A program made the translations under genes and the position numbers. Below are positions 1 to 7,887 of a stretch of 64,000 nt of DNA, in pieces. This DNA is from Methanomassiliicoccales archaeon LGM-DZ1. GTDB taxonomy: Archaea; Thermoplasmatota; Thermoplasmata; Methanomassiliicoccales; Methanomethylophilaceae. The notes under the pieces were generated by a model. The model ran no database searches, was not told the origin of the DNA, and saw nothing but the letters and a program-made list of their open reading frames with translations. Location of the stretch: positions 310,001 through 374,000 of the forward strand of contig CP115556.1 in NCBI GenBank assembly GCA_030168595.1, given 5' to 3'. Numbering within the stretch: the first letter of the stretch is position 1; each line of letters opens with the position of its first letter.

Positions 1-2
1 CC

Positions 3-290
3 GCCCTCACCAAGAAGTGCATGGCGGACGAGAACCTGAGGAAGATGGGCAAATCCGTCTCCGAATTCGCCAAGAAGACCGCCATGGACCTGATGCGCTC
101 GAACCCCGAGGACAGGAAGGCCCTCGCCGGGCTCGACGAGGAATCCCTTCTGAAATCCGCCGTCGGCTTCATCGCGGCCGAGACCGGGATGGAGACCGAG
201 GTGTTCGGAGCCGACGAGGAGAACAAGTACGACCCGTCCGGGAAGGCGCGTGTAGCGGTCCCCGGAAGGCCTGCGATATACCTCAAGTGA
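3..290 (+). CDS. leuS: Leucyl-tRNA synthetase, C-terminal end (partial)
   Basis: Only the last 95 or so codons are present; the gene enters from the left and the frame is open back to base 3. The visible part is the archaeal/eukaryal-type LeuRS C-terminal domain, which helps recognise tRNA-Leu. The ending VFGADEENKYDPSGKAR followed by PGRPAIYLK matches the family's conserved terminal segment. The enzyme charges tRNA-Leu with leucine in the cytoplasm. The internal ATG at 21 is not the true start, because in-frame LeuRS-like sequence (ALTKKC) precedes it. A GC-rich hairpin with a T-run follows the stop at once. The assignment rests on recalled family sequence from a short fragment, so it is good but not certain. 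Confidence 0.75.
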   Translation, partial: ALTKKCMADENLRKMGKSVSEFAKKTAMDLMRSNPEDRKALAGLDEESLLKSAVGFIAAETGMETEVFGADEENKYDPSGKARVAVPGRPAIYLK

Positions 291-297
291 AACCTCT

Positions 298-326
298 GCG
301 GGGCTTTCCGCCCCGCTTTTCCTTTT
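298..326 (+). terminator. Hairpin plus T-run terminator after leuS
   Basis: GCGGGG at 298-303 pairs with CCCCGC at 311-316 around a 7-base loop, followed by TTTTCCTTTT. It starts 8 bases after the leuS stop. Archaeal intrinsic termination needs mainly the T-tract. Confidence 0.6.
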
Positions 327-613
327 GATCCGAGACGGGGTTTCCGCGTATCTCATGCGAGGTCTCTCGTCCGGCGGTCCTCCTGCCTGCCGAAGATGCC
401 CCGGCTGCCTCTTCCGAACATCTGGCACATTCGGAATGATGGGTCCGGAGAGACCGATTCGTATACGACAGCAGTTCTGCCCGTACGCGGCCGCTGCAGT
501 GCATCTGCGGGGCGCGGACGTCTGCCGAAGCCCTCTCTCCGCATTTACCGTAACTGGCCGGACGGGATGACAGCGCCATCCCTCCGGCGGCCCGCCCTGA
601 AGCAGTGCGGGCT
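327..613. other. Intergenic stretch without a supported gene
   Basis: The stretch lies between the leuS terminator and the 3' end of ubiX. Short overlapping ORFs on both strands look like noise, with Arg/Pro-rich composition and no conserved motif. I saw no tRNA, SRP RNA or RNase P signature. A small CTGAAG/CTTCAG hairpin near 598-614 could end the ubiX transcript. Confidence 0.4.
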
Positions 614-1165
614 TCAGTCGGAAGAGCCCCATCTCTCGAAGAGGTCCTGGTCTATGCCGGCCTGCATCAGGCATCTGCCGACAATGAAATCGACCATGTC
701 GGACACCGTCTTGGGGTTGGGGTAGAACGCAGGGTTGGCGTCGAGGATCACGACGCCCAGCCTGGCAAGCTTCAGCTCATTCTCCAGCATTATGGCGCTC
801 TTGGGGGTCTCCCTGGGAACGAGGACGGTCTTCCTCCCTTCCTTGAGAGCGCACATGAAGGCCCTGGAGATCAGGTCGTCGCCCATCCCGGCCGCGAACT
901 TCGCCACCGAGGACTCGGTGCAGGGAACGACGAACATTATGTCGTAATCGAACGTGCCGGACGCGATTGGTGCCATGAGGTCGTCCTGGGAATAGACCTC
1001 ATCGGCCATCTTCTCCACCTCCTCGACGGAATGCCCGGTCTCAGCGGGGATTATCTTCTTGGCGGTGTCCGACATTACCAGGATCTTCTCGCCCGGGAGC
1101 TCCTGCAGGAGCCTTATGCCGTAGATGGCGCCCGAGGCGCCCGTCATGGCGACGACGGACTTCAT
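614..1165 (-). CDS. ubiX: Flavin prenyltransferase UbiX/Pad1 family
   Basis: This 183-residue protein has the normal family length. It begins MKSVVAMTGASGAIYG, the flavin-binding N-terminal motif (G-A-S-G), with VPCTESSVAKFAAG and the late ALKEGRKTVLVPRETP segment typical of UbiX. The enzyme joins a dimethylallyl group to FMN to make prenylated FMN, the cofactor of UbiD-type decarboxylases. The start at 1165 was chosen because MKSVV is the family N-terminus; the frame is open upstream but that part lies inside fttA. Its ATG overlaps the fttA TGA (ATGA, 4 bp), so the two are translationally coupled. No UbiD partner is in view. Confidence 0.9.
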   Translation of the reverse strand: MKSVVAMTGASGAIYGIRLLQELPGEKILVMSDTAKKIIPAETGHSVEEVEKMADEVYSQDDLMAPIASGTFDYDIMFVVPCTESSVAKFAAGMGDDLISRAFMCALKEGRKTVLVPRETPKSAIMLENELKLARLGVVILDANPAFYPNPKTVSDMVDFIVGRCLMQAGIDQDLFERWGSSD

Positions 1166-3060
1166 CTCAGCCTCACCGTCTCGAGGTTCTGGGGAGCGAC
1201 CGTCGAGATCCTGAACTTCTGGGATATCGAAGATGCCAGATCGACGCACTTGCGGTCCTCTCCGTGGACGATGATGATCTTCTTCGGCCTCGGCTCGAGC
1301 TTCTTGATGTAGTCCATGAGCTGGTTGCGGTCCGAGTGCCCCGAGAAGCCGTCGACGGTCTCGCGGTTCATCTTGATCTGGACGGTCACCGGCTTGCCCT
1401 TGAAGGGCAGGGTGATGTCCGCCCTCCCGCGCTGGATCGTCCTTCCGAGGCTGTTCTCGCTCTGGTACCCGACGAACAGGAGCCAGTTGCGCTCATCGTC
1501 CGCCCATTCCCTGAAGTACTCCAGGACCGGCCCTCCGGACATCATACCGCCTGTCGCGAGGACGATGCACGGGTCGGGGGAGTGGCATATCTCCTCTCTC
1601 ATGGCCGCGGTCTCGACCCTGTGGAATATCGGCGACAGGAAGGGGTTCTCGTTCTTGTTGAAGATCTTCTCCTTCAGGGCGCTGTTCAGGTACTCCGGGT
1701 AGGCAGTATGGATGGCGGTGGCCTCCCATATCATACCGTCGAGATAGACCGGCAGCTGCGGGATCCTGCCTTCCCTTTCAAGCTCCTCTATGACGAGCAT
1801 GACCTCCTGTGAACGCCCGACGGCGAAGACGGGGATGAGGATCTTCCCGCCTTTGCTGCATCCTTCCTGGATGAACTCTCCGAGCTCGTCGGACGCATCT
1901 TTCCTGGAGGGCTGGAAGTCCTTCTTCCCTCCGTAGGTTGACTCGAGGACCATGGACTCGAGCCGGGGGAACTTGGTGTTCGCCGGGTTGAAGAGCCAGG
2001 TCTTCTCGAACTTGGTATCGCCGGTGAAGGCGATGTTGTGCAGGCCGTCGCCGATGTGGAAGTGGGCGATGGCCGAGCCCAGGATGTGCCCGGCGTTCTG
2101 GAAGGTGAGCTTGACATCAGGGGCGATATCGGTGGTCTCGCCGTACTTCAGGGTGATGGTGTGGAGGATCTCGTTCCTCACGTCCTCGCCCTTGTAGAGG
2201 TTCTTCTTGGCCTCTCCGTACGCGAGCTTGATGTTGTCGAGCTGCAGCAGGGCCATGAGGTCCCTGGTGGGCTCGGTGCAGTACACCGGCCCCTTGTAGC
2301 CGTACTTGAAGAGCGCAGGCAGGGTCCCGCAGTGGTCGAGGTGCGCGTGGGTGATGACCACGGCGTCGATGTCCGTGATGGGCATGGCCTCCGGGACGGA
2401 GAAGTACGGGGTGTTGTCGGACCCGGGGTCGAGGCCGCAGTCGATGAGGATCTTGGAGTTCCTGGTGGTGAGGAGGGAAGCCGACCTCCCGACCTGCCTG
2501 TAGCCTCCGAGAGCGGTGACGCGGACCCACTGCTCGCCTTCCACCACCGGGCGGAGGAGGTTCCTCGCGACCTTCTTGAGCATGCTCTGCCTCTCGTCCT
2601 TGCTGTAGCGGAGATATCCTCTCACGTCAGAGATCGTCTTGGAGGGTATCGGAGGGGAGCGCATGACCTTGACGTTCCAGCCCGTCTCCTTCTTCATGTT
2701 GTCGAGGACGTCGGTGTGGGTAACGGCCGCCGGGTTGATGGCCTCGACGTAGCAGACCCCGGTCTCCTCGATGAAGTTGATGTCGGTGAGGCCGGCGCTC
2801 TTCGGGATGAGCTTCCTGACGGCCTTCTCCGTCTCGTCAGTGTCCCCCAGCGTGGAGGGGTCGGGGCGGATGTCGACCCTCCTCTTGAGGGCGCTGACTA
2901 TGTTCTTGGTCACATCCCTGTTGTCGGCGAACTTGTCGTAGTTCCTGACGTATATCACTACGACTGCCGCTTCGAACTCTACGGAGACGACCTCCATGTC
3001 CGAGGGGATCAGGCCCATTACCTGTTCCCGGAGGCTGTCGAAATACCTGTCTGCGTTCAT
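1162..3060 (-). CDS. fttA: Archaeal transcription termination factor FttA (aCPSF1), beta-CASP ribonuclease
   Basis: This 632-residue protein matches the full length of the archaeal CPSF family. Residues 1-175 form the KH-type RNA-binding region. The metallo-beta-lactamase fold follows, with the zinc motif HAHLDH at 238-243, a GHILGSA segment, TGDTKF, and the beta-CASP insert with VFAVGRSQE and VLATGGMMSGGP. A final VHGE sits near residue 600. The family cuts RNA 3' ends and, with the elongating polymerase, terminates transcription in archaea. It lies upstream of ubiX with a 4-bp overlap and 75 bases downstream of psmB on the same strand. Domain order and length are complete and nothing looks degenerate. 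Confidence 0.95.
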   Translation of the reverse strand: MNADRYFDSLREQVMGLIPSDMEVVSVEFEAAVVVIYVRNYDKFADNRDVTKNIVSALKRRVDIRPDPSTLGDTDETEKAVRKLIPKSAGLTDINFIEETGVCYVEAINPAAVTHTDVLDNMKKETGWNVKVMRSPPIPSKTISDVRGYLRYSKDERQSMLKKVARNLLRPVVEGEQWVRVTALGGYRQVGRSASLLTTRNSKILIDCGLDPGSDNTPYFSVPEAMPITDIDAVVITHAHLDHCGTLPALFKYGYKGPVYCTEPTRDLMALLQLDNIKLAYGEAKKNLYKGEDVRNEILHTITLKYGETTDIAPDVKLTFQNAGHILGSAIAHFHIGDGLHNIAFTGDTKFEKTWLFNPANTKFPRLESMVLESTYGGKKDFQPSRKDASDELGEFIQEGCSKGGKILIPVFAVGRSQEVMLVIEELEREGRIPQLPVYLDGMIWEATAIHTAYPEYLNSALKEKIFNKNENPFLSPIFHRVETAAMREEICHSPDPCIVLATGGMMSGGPVLEYFREWADDERNWLLFVGYQSENSLGRTIQRGRADITLPFKGKPVTVQIKMNRETVDGFSGHSDRNQLMDYIKKLEPRPKKIIIVHGEDRKCVDLASSISQKFRISTVAPQNLETVRLR

Positions 3061-3135
3061 GATGTTGGCTTCCTGAAAAGATAAGTGAACGAAAAATAGG
3101 GGAAGAAGTTTGAAAGGTCCGGCGATGCGCGGAAC

Positions 3136-3783
3136 TCAGTTGGGATACCTGAATCCCAGCTCCTCGCACCTCTTCTTGATCTTGCTCTGGTCTATCCAGT
3201 GGTACCCTTTCGAGTCGAACACGAGGATGAGCATGCCGTCGCCGGTGTAGTTGTCCCTCCTCCTGGCGGCGTTGAGGCCGGAGATGGCGACATCTATCGC
3301 CTCAGCCTCGGTCATGTCGGGCTTGTAGAGGGTCTCGAGGGCGCCGTACGCGGTGATGCTGCCGGAACCGGAAGAGGTGTAATCGTCCTCGATCACCCCT
3401 CCGGCGCCGTCGACGCTGAAGACGTGCCCGCCGGTGCGGTCGACTCCGGCCAGTATGGGGCCGAGGTAGAATCCCTGGCGGATGACGGAGCCCATGAGGG
3501 TGGCCGCGGTCTGCACAGAGATCTTCGCCCCTTTCTGCATCTCGTAGAGGGAGATCTGGCTGGACATGAACCTGACCATGAGCTGAGCGTCCCCGACGAG
3601 GCCGGAGATGGTCATGCCGATGTTGTCGGACAGGGGGTAGACCTTCTGAACATGGCTGTTCGCGATGAGGTTGCCCATTGTTGCCCTCTGGTCGGTGGCG
3701 AGCACCACGCCGTCCTTTATCTTCAGCCCGATGGTGGTCGTTCCTGTCTTCACGACGTTATCAGAATCAGCGTTAGCGTTCAT
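3136..3783 (-). CDS. psmB: 20S proteasome beta subunit
   Basis: This 215-residue peptidase forms the inner rings of the 20S core. A 13-residue propeptide ends ...KTG, so autocleavage exposes Thr14 as the nucleophile (mature TTTIGL). Counting from it, Asp17 and Lys33 of the catalytic set are both present (ATDQRATMG and VQK). The later motifs GLVGDAQ and SGSGS are also typical. It degrades unfolded proteins fed by the PAN or Cdc48 ATPases. The ATG at 3783 is the only start that leaves a normal short propeptide. A TATA-like box and a 9-bp palindrome lie upstream, suggesting regulated expression. Confidence 0.95.
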   Translation of the reverse strand: MNANADSDNVVKTGTTTIGLKIKDGVVLATDQRATMGNLIANSHVQKVYPLSDNIGMTISGLVGDAQLMVRFMSSQISLYEMQKGAKISVQTAATLMGSVIRQGFYLGPILAGVDRTGGHVFSVDGAGGVIEDDYTSSGSGSITAYGALETLYKPDMTEAEAIDVAISGLNAARRRDNYTGDGMLILVFDSKGYHWIDQSKIKKRCEELGFRYPN

Positions 3784-3825
3784 GAGATGCTCCTCGAAAA
3801 ACTCGATAGGCGGACTTGCGCCCGC

Positions 3826-3864
3826 AGAACAATGAGATGAACATTGTTCTTCTACATAAATATT
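3826..3864 (-). promoter_or_regulatory. psmB promoter with palindromic operator
   Basis: On the minus strand a TATA-like AATATTTATG (about 3853-3864) is followed by the perfect inverted repeat AGAACAATG / CATTGTTCT (3842-3850 and 3826-3834, 7-base spacer). The repeat sits at the expected transcription start, a typical repressor position in archaea. The regulator is unknown. Confidence 0.5.
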
Positions 3865-4026
3865 CAGGTCAGGCTAAACGGATGGCCCATCCATCCCTGC
3901 ATATGCGGGTCCGTGCTCCGAGGGGCGCGGGAAGGCCTTCCGGCCCGCTCGGCGCGCTTGTCCGCCTGGCACATCGAAAGCGCGTTCGGAGGCCGTTATA
4001 GCAGGAAAATATGTCCAATTCATTGG
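3865..4026. other. GC-rich spacer between psmB and nrdJ promoters
   Basis: The two divergent genes share about 310 bases. After removing the psmB operator and nrdJ promoter, the centre is GC-rich with no credible ORF. No B12-box consensus was seen, so a cobalamin riboswitch is not supported. Confidence 0.35.
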
Positions 4027-4057
4027 TTTTTAAAGTAGTCGCCTATGCTTTTTTAAT
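4027..4057 (+). promoter_or_regulatory. Candidate nrdJ promoter
   Basis: Two T/A-rich stretches (TTTTTAAAG at 4027-4035 and CTTTTTTAATC near 4048) lie 36-66 bases before the nrdJ ATG, the usual TATA-box range for a short leader. A purine-rich AGAAAGGGG stretch before the start may act as the ribosome binding site. Confidence 0.4.
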
Positions 4058-4092
4058 CTCCCCTGCGATAGCCCGAGAGAAAGGGGAACTCC

Positions 4093-6357
4093 ATGGAAAT
4101 CGAGCAATGGCTGGGGGCTGACAACAATCTCGGGATCGACATCTGGAACAAGAAATATTGTTACAACGGGGAGACGTTCGACCAGTGGCTGGACCGTGTC
4201 TCCGAGGGCGATGCCGAGCTCAGGCAGCTGATCATCGATAAGAAATTCCTGTTCGGCGGAAGGATCCTCGCGAACCGCGGCCTGCAGAAGACCGGCCTCA
4301 AGGTCACGTTCTCCAACTGCTACGTCCTCTCCCCGCCCGAAGATTCCATTGAATCCATATTCGATACTGCCAGCAAGGCCGCCAGGACATTCAGCTACGG
4401 CGGAGGGGTGGGGATCGACCTCTCCAAACTGGCCCCCCGCGGCGCGAAGATAAACAACACCGCCTCCGAGACCTCCGGCGCGGTATCGTTCACCGACCTG
4501 TACTCCATGGTCACCGGCCTCATCGGCCAGCACGGGAGGCGCGGGGCCCTGATGCTGACGCTCTCCTGCGAGCACCCCGACCTCGAGGAGTTCATGCAGG
4601 TCAAGATGGATGTCGACAGGGTCACCAAGGCCAATATGTCCATCCGCGTGACCGACAAGTTCATGGAGTGCGTGAGGGACCGCGAGACCTTCGTGCAGAC
4701 GTTCGTCAGGCCCGAGACGGACAGCACCGTCACTAAGAACCTCGATGCCTACGCGTTTTTCAAGAAGCTCTGCTACGCCAACTGGGACTTCGCCGAGCCC
4801 GGCTGCCTGTTCTGGGACAGGATCAGCTCGTGGAACCTCCTCTCCGAATTCCCTGATTATTCTTATGCCGGGACCAACCCCTGCGCCGAGGAGCCTCTCC
4901 CGGCAGGCGGGAGCTGCCTGCTCGGATCGATAAACCTCGCGGCGTTCGTCCATGACAAGAAGTTCGACGAGGAGGACTTCAGGAAGACCGTGAGGATCTG
5001 CGTCAGGGCGCTCAACGACGTCCTCGACGAGGGCCTCCCCCTCCACCCGCTGCAGGAGCAGCGCGATTCCGTCAGGAACTGGAGGCAGATCGGCCTCGGC
5101 ATCATGGGCCTCGCGGACATGCTCATCAGGATGGAGCTCGTGTACGGGACCAAAGAGGCCATGGACTTCTGCCACAGGCTCGGGTTCATCATGGCCGACA
5201 CCGCCATCGCCGCCTCGGCCGAGCTCGCCGCCGAGTTCGGAGCGTTCCCCAAGTGCAACATCGACGAGCTCATGGCCTCCCCGTACTTCCAGGAGAACAC
5301 CACGGAGGAGACCCGCGAGCTCGTCAGGAAGCACGGGCTCCGCAACTCCCAGCTGCTCACCATCGCACCCACCGGCACCCTCTCGACCATGCTCGGGATC
5401 TCCGGCGGGATCGAGCCCATCTTCGCCACCCACTTCGAGAGGAGGACCACGTCGCTCTCCGACCATGACGTGAGCTACACCGTCTACCCGGCGGTCGTCA
5501 AGGAGTACATGGACAGCCACGGGCTCAAGGACGATACCCAGCTCCCGCCGTGGTTCGTCACCTCCCAGAACCTCGACTACAAGCAGAGGCTCAACCAGCA
5601 GGGAACCTGGCAGATGCACATCGATGCGTCCATCTCCTCCACGGTCAACCTGCCCCAGGACTTCCCCGAGGAGGACGTCTACGGCCTCTACATGTACGCT
5701 TGGCAGATCGGATGCAAGGGCGTCACTGTCTTCCGCGACGGATGCAAGAGGCTAGGGATCCTCACCCCCAAGGAGAAGGAGGCGAAGAAGAAGGAGCAGG
5801 AGGCCAAGAAGGAGGAGGCCGTCGAGAAGAACGTCCCGAGGACCCGCGGCGTGATCAGGATCGTCGACGACAACGTCATCGGGAAGAAGAGGAAGCTCAT
5901 GACCGGCTGCGGCAGCCTCCACTGCACAGCGTTCTTCGACCCCAAGAGCGGCGACCTCATGGAGGTCTACCTCAACAAGGGATCCACCGGCGGATGCAAC
6001 AACTTCATGATCGGGCTCTCGAGGATGATCTCCCTGGCCGCCAGGAGCGGATGCCAGGTGGAGGACATCGTGGACCAGCTCAAGTCATGCGGCACCTGCC
6101 CCTCGTTCGCCGTCAGGAGCTTCACCAAGAAGGACACCAGCAAGGGCTCCTGCTGCCCCATGGCCGTCGGCTGGGCCCTGAGCGACATGTACGAGGAGAT
6201 GAAGACCCAGATCAAGACCTCGTCCCTGGTGGCGCCTCCGGCGGCCCCCAAGGAGAAGAAGAAGGTCCTCAACCCCTGCCCGAAGTGCGGCGACGAGCTC
6301 ACCTTCCAGGGCGGCTGCAACATCTGCAAGTCCTGCGGATGGACCAAGTGCGAGTGA
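4093..6357 (+). CDS. nrdJ: Adenosylcobalamin-dependent ribonucleotide reductase (class II)
   Basis: This 754-residue enzyme reduces ribonucleotides to deoxyribonucleotides using an AdoCbl-derived thiyl radical. Visible motifs are FSNC (Cys76, one of the reducible pair), the glycyl stretch FSYGGGVGIDLS, the active-site loop NPCAEEPLPAGGSC (262-275, radical Cys264 and Glu266), and the TSCPD-type tail with GCGSLHC and GGCNNFM. The last 26 residues are a Cys-rich zinc ribbon (CPKCG, CNIC, CKSCG) that probably relays reducing equivalents. A Lys/Glu-rich linker at about 557-577 joins catalytic and tail domains. No ATP-cone is present at the N-terminus, so dATP overall inhibition is unlikely. It is monocistronic, with its own terminator. 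Confidence 0.95.
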   Translation: MEIEQWLGADNNLGIDIWNKKYCYNGETFDQWLDRVSEGDAELRQLIIDKKFLFGGRILANRGLQKTGLKVTFSNCYVLSPPEDSIESIFDTASKAARTFSYGGGVGIDLSKLAPRGAKINNTASETSGAVSFTDLYSMVTGLIGQHGRRGALMLTLSCEHPDLEEFMQVKMDVDRVTKANMSIRVTDKFMECVRDRETFVQTFVRPETDSTVTKNLDAYAFFKKLCYANWDFAEPGCLFWDRISSWNLLSEFPDYSYAGTNPCAEEPLPAGGSCLLGSINLAAFVHDKKFDEEDFRKTVRICVRALNDVLDEGLPLHPLQEQRDSVRNWRQIGLGIMGLADMLIRMELVYGTKEAMDFCHRLGFIMADTAIAASAELAAEFGAFPKCNIDELMASPYFQENTTEETRELVRKHGLRNSQLLTIAPTGTLSTMLGISGGIEPIFATHFERRTTSLSDHDVSYTVYPAVVKEYMDSHGLKDDTQLPPWFVTSQNLDYKQRLNQQGTWQMHIDASISSTVNLPQDFPEEDVYGLYMYAWQIGCKGVTVFRDGCKRLGILTPKEKEAKKKEQEAKKEEAVEKNVPRTRGVIRIVDDNVIGKKRKLMTGCGSLHCTAFFDPKSGDLMEVYLNKGSTGGCNNFMIGLSRMISLAARSGCQVEDIVDQLKSCGTCPSFAVRSFTKKDTSKGSCCPMAVGWALSDMYEEMKTQIKTSSLVAPPAAPKEKKKVLNPCPKCGDELTFQGGCNICKSCGWTKCE

Positions 6358-6365
6358 AACCTTTC

Positions 6366-6397
6366 CGGGGGCGGGCATCCCGCCCCCGTTTATTTTT
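6366..6397. terminator. Strong hairpin terminator shared by convergent genes
   Basis: A 10-bp perfect stem CGGGGGCGGG / CCCGCCCCCG (6366-6375, 6379-6388, 3-base loop) is followed by a T-rich run. It lies 8 bases after the nrdJ stop and just before the 3' end of the minus-strand TadC-like gene, so it could serve both. Confidence 0.7.
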
Positions 6398-6405
6398 CTC
6401 GATTT

Positions 6406-7887
6406 TCAGAGCTGGATGCTCATCGACACCAGGAAGACCAGCGCCGACACCGGCAGGAACATCGAGATGCGGCGGGCCACGGTCTCCGGCCGGGCGTCGC
6501 CTTCCAGGAACGAGTTGAGCGCGGAGATCAGCACGCAGAGCTCCGCGAGGTAGAGGACCAGCACCGACGAGGTGCCGGAGATGTCGGACCCGGAAAGGGA
6601 GGATACAGGCGCCAGCATGGCGACCGATAGTCCCAGCACCATCGGCGCGAAGAACACGGCGGTGGCGGACATGGTGTCCGTCATGCTCCTGAGCTCGGCG
6701 CGGATGCCGTTCCTGACCGACCTCTGGTCCTTCATCTGCCTCCCGATGGAGATCGCCAGCTTCCCGGCGTCCCTGAGGTCCTTCGATGCCGCGCGGCATA
6801 TCGCGCGGAACGCATCGCTGACGGTCTCGGAGACAGGCGACAGGGCCCTCGCAACGGCGTCCTCCTCGTCGCCGCGGCATACGGCGAACTCCCTCCTGAG
6901 GGCCTCGGCGACCCCCGCGCATCCCTCCCTCGAGGCGATAGCACCGACGGCGGCGTCCTCGAAGGTCCCGCCGGAGAGCAGGCGGTTGCCGGCGTCGAAC
7001 ACCGCGTCCTCCAGGTGGACGGCGATCTTCTTCCTGGCCGATTCCCTCATGTAGGCTGGGAGCACGGCGGCGAAGGATGCCACTCCGCCTGCAATGCACC
7101 CGATGCACCCTGCGATGTCCGCTTCCATCCCTTCCCCCAAACAAACGGCGACCAGGACCGGGACGGACAGGAGTGGAGCGTAGTTCCTCAGCCAGGCGTC
7201 CCCGTTCCCCGGTTTGAGGAACGGGTTGCGCCGGCTTATCATGAGCACCACGCAGGCTACCGCCGCCGGTACGGCGACCAGCGTCAGGACGGCGATCTGC
7301 TCTATGCCTATGGGCGAAGAGCCGAACAGGCCCCCGAAACCCAGCATGGGGACGATGCACATGAGGACCATCGGTACCATGATGCCGAGGGCGAACACCG
7401 CCATGCAGGGGGCGTTCAAGGATGCGCTGAAGGACTTCCCGGCCTCCTTCAGGCCAGTCAGGGCGATCTCGGAGGCATCGCGGAGCGAACGCTCCCTCTC
7501 ATCCTCGGCGCGGGCCTCGGACGCCGAGACCGCCATATGGATCGCCATGGAGTACGGCGAGGCGGAATCCGGGAGCCGGGAGAGCTCCGATATGAGCGAC
7601 GCCCGCATGTCCGGCCTGACCCTGGTGTCGGCGAGGTCGGCCACCCTGCAGAATATCTTCTTGGAGATCTGCGGGCCGTCCTCCGCGACCGCGCGGACGG
7701 CCGAATCGAGGGACCCGCCGCCCGATATGGACGTCGACATGATGCCCACGACCCCGGGGGCCTCATTCAGGAGCTTCGGGACGTCCTCGCTGCGGACGGG
7801 CGGCCGGTCCTCGGTCTGCCGCGTCCGCATCCTCCTTTTGATATTCTCCCCGAACTCGGGCGCGTACGCCGCTCCGGCATCGTTCAT
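6406..7887 (-). CDS. Type II secretion/archaellum-type inner membrane platform protein (TadC/ArlJ-like)
   Basis: This 493-residue protein has two T2SSF-like halves. Each has a soluble helical segment followed by strongly hydrophobic helices: first near residues 165-230 (MAVFALGIMVPMVLMCIVPM), then at 258-300, and a final set near 410-490 (FFAPMVLGLSVAMLAPV and YLAELCVLISAL). Such proteins form the membrane platform that works with a hexameric ATPase to assemble type IV pili or archaella. The start at 7887 was chosen over an upstream one because it overlaps the ATPase stop by 4 bp (ATGA) and avoids an Arg-rich out-of-gene leader. No pilin gene is in view. Because its ATPase partner looks truncated, it may be non-functional here. 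Confidence 0.85.
   Translation of the reverse strand: MNDAGAAYAPEFGENIKRRMRTRQTEDRPPVRSEDVPKLLNEAPGVVGIMSTSISGGGSLDSAVRAVAEDGPQISKKIFCRVADLADTRVRPDMRASLISELSRLPDSASPYSMAIHMAVSASEARAEDERERSLRDASEIALTGLKEAGKSFSASLNAPCMAVFALGIMVPMVLMCIVPMLGFGGLFGSSPIGIEQIAVLTLVAVPAAVACVVLMISRRNPFLKPGNGDAWLRNYAPLLSVPVLVAVCLGEGMEADIAGCIGCIAGGVASFAAVLPAYMRESARKKIAVHLEDAVFDAGNRLLSGGTFEDAAVGAIASREGCAGVAEALRREFAVCRGDEEDAVARALSPVSETVSDAFRAICRAASKDLRDAGKLAISIGRQMKDQRSVRNGIRAELRSMTDTMSATAVFFAPMVLGLSVAMLAPVSSLSGSDISGTSSVLVLYLAELCVLISALNSFLEGDARPETVARRISMFLPVSALVFLVSMSIQL

Noticed and set aside
327-613. Possible stable RNA between leuS and ubiX
   Set aside because: No SRP-RNA or RNase P consensus and no tRNA-like T-arm was found by eye; a covariance-model scan would be needed to revive it.
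2038-3084. 348-codon plus-strand ORF opposite fttA
   Set aside because: Shadow frame of a highly conserved gene; Val/Asp/Gly-rich without motifs.
3865-4026. Cobalamin riboswitch before the B12-dependent reductase
   Set aside because: No B12-box consensus was seen, and the region is shared with the psmB promoter.
4030-5619. 529-codon minus-strand ORF opposite nrdJ
   Set aside because: It is the antisense shadow of a GC-rich gene with full RNR motifs; its translation is Val/Gly/Glu-rich without domain patterns.
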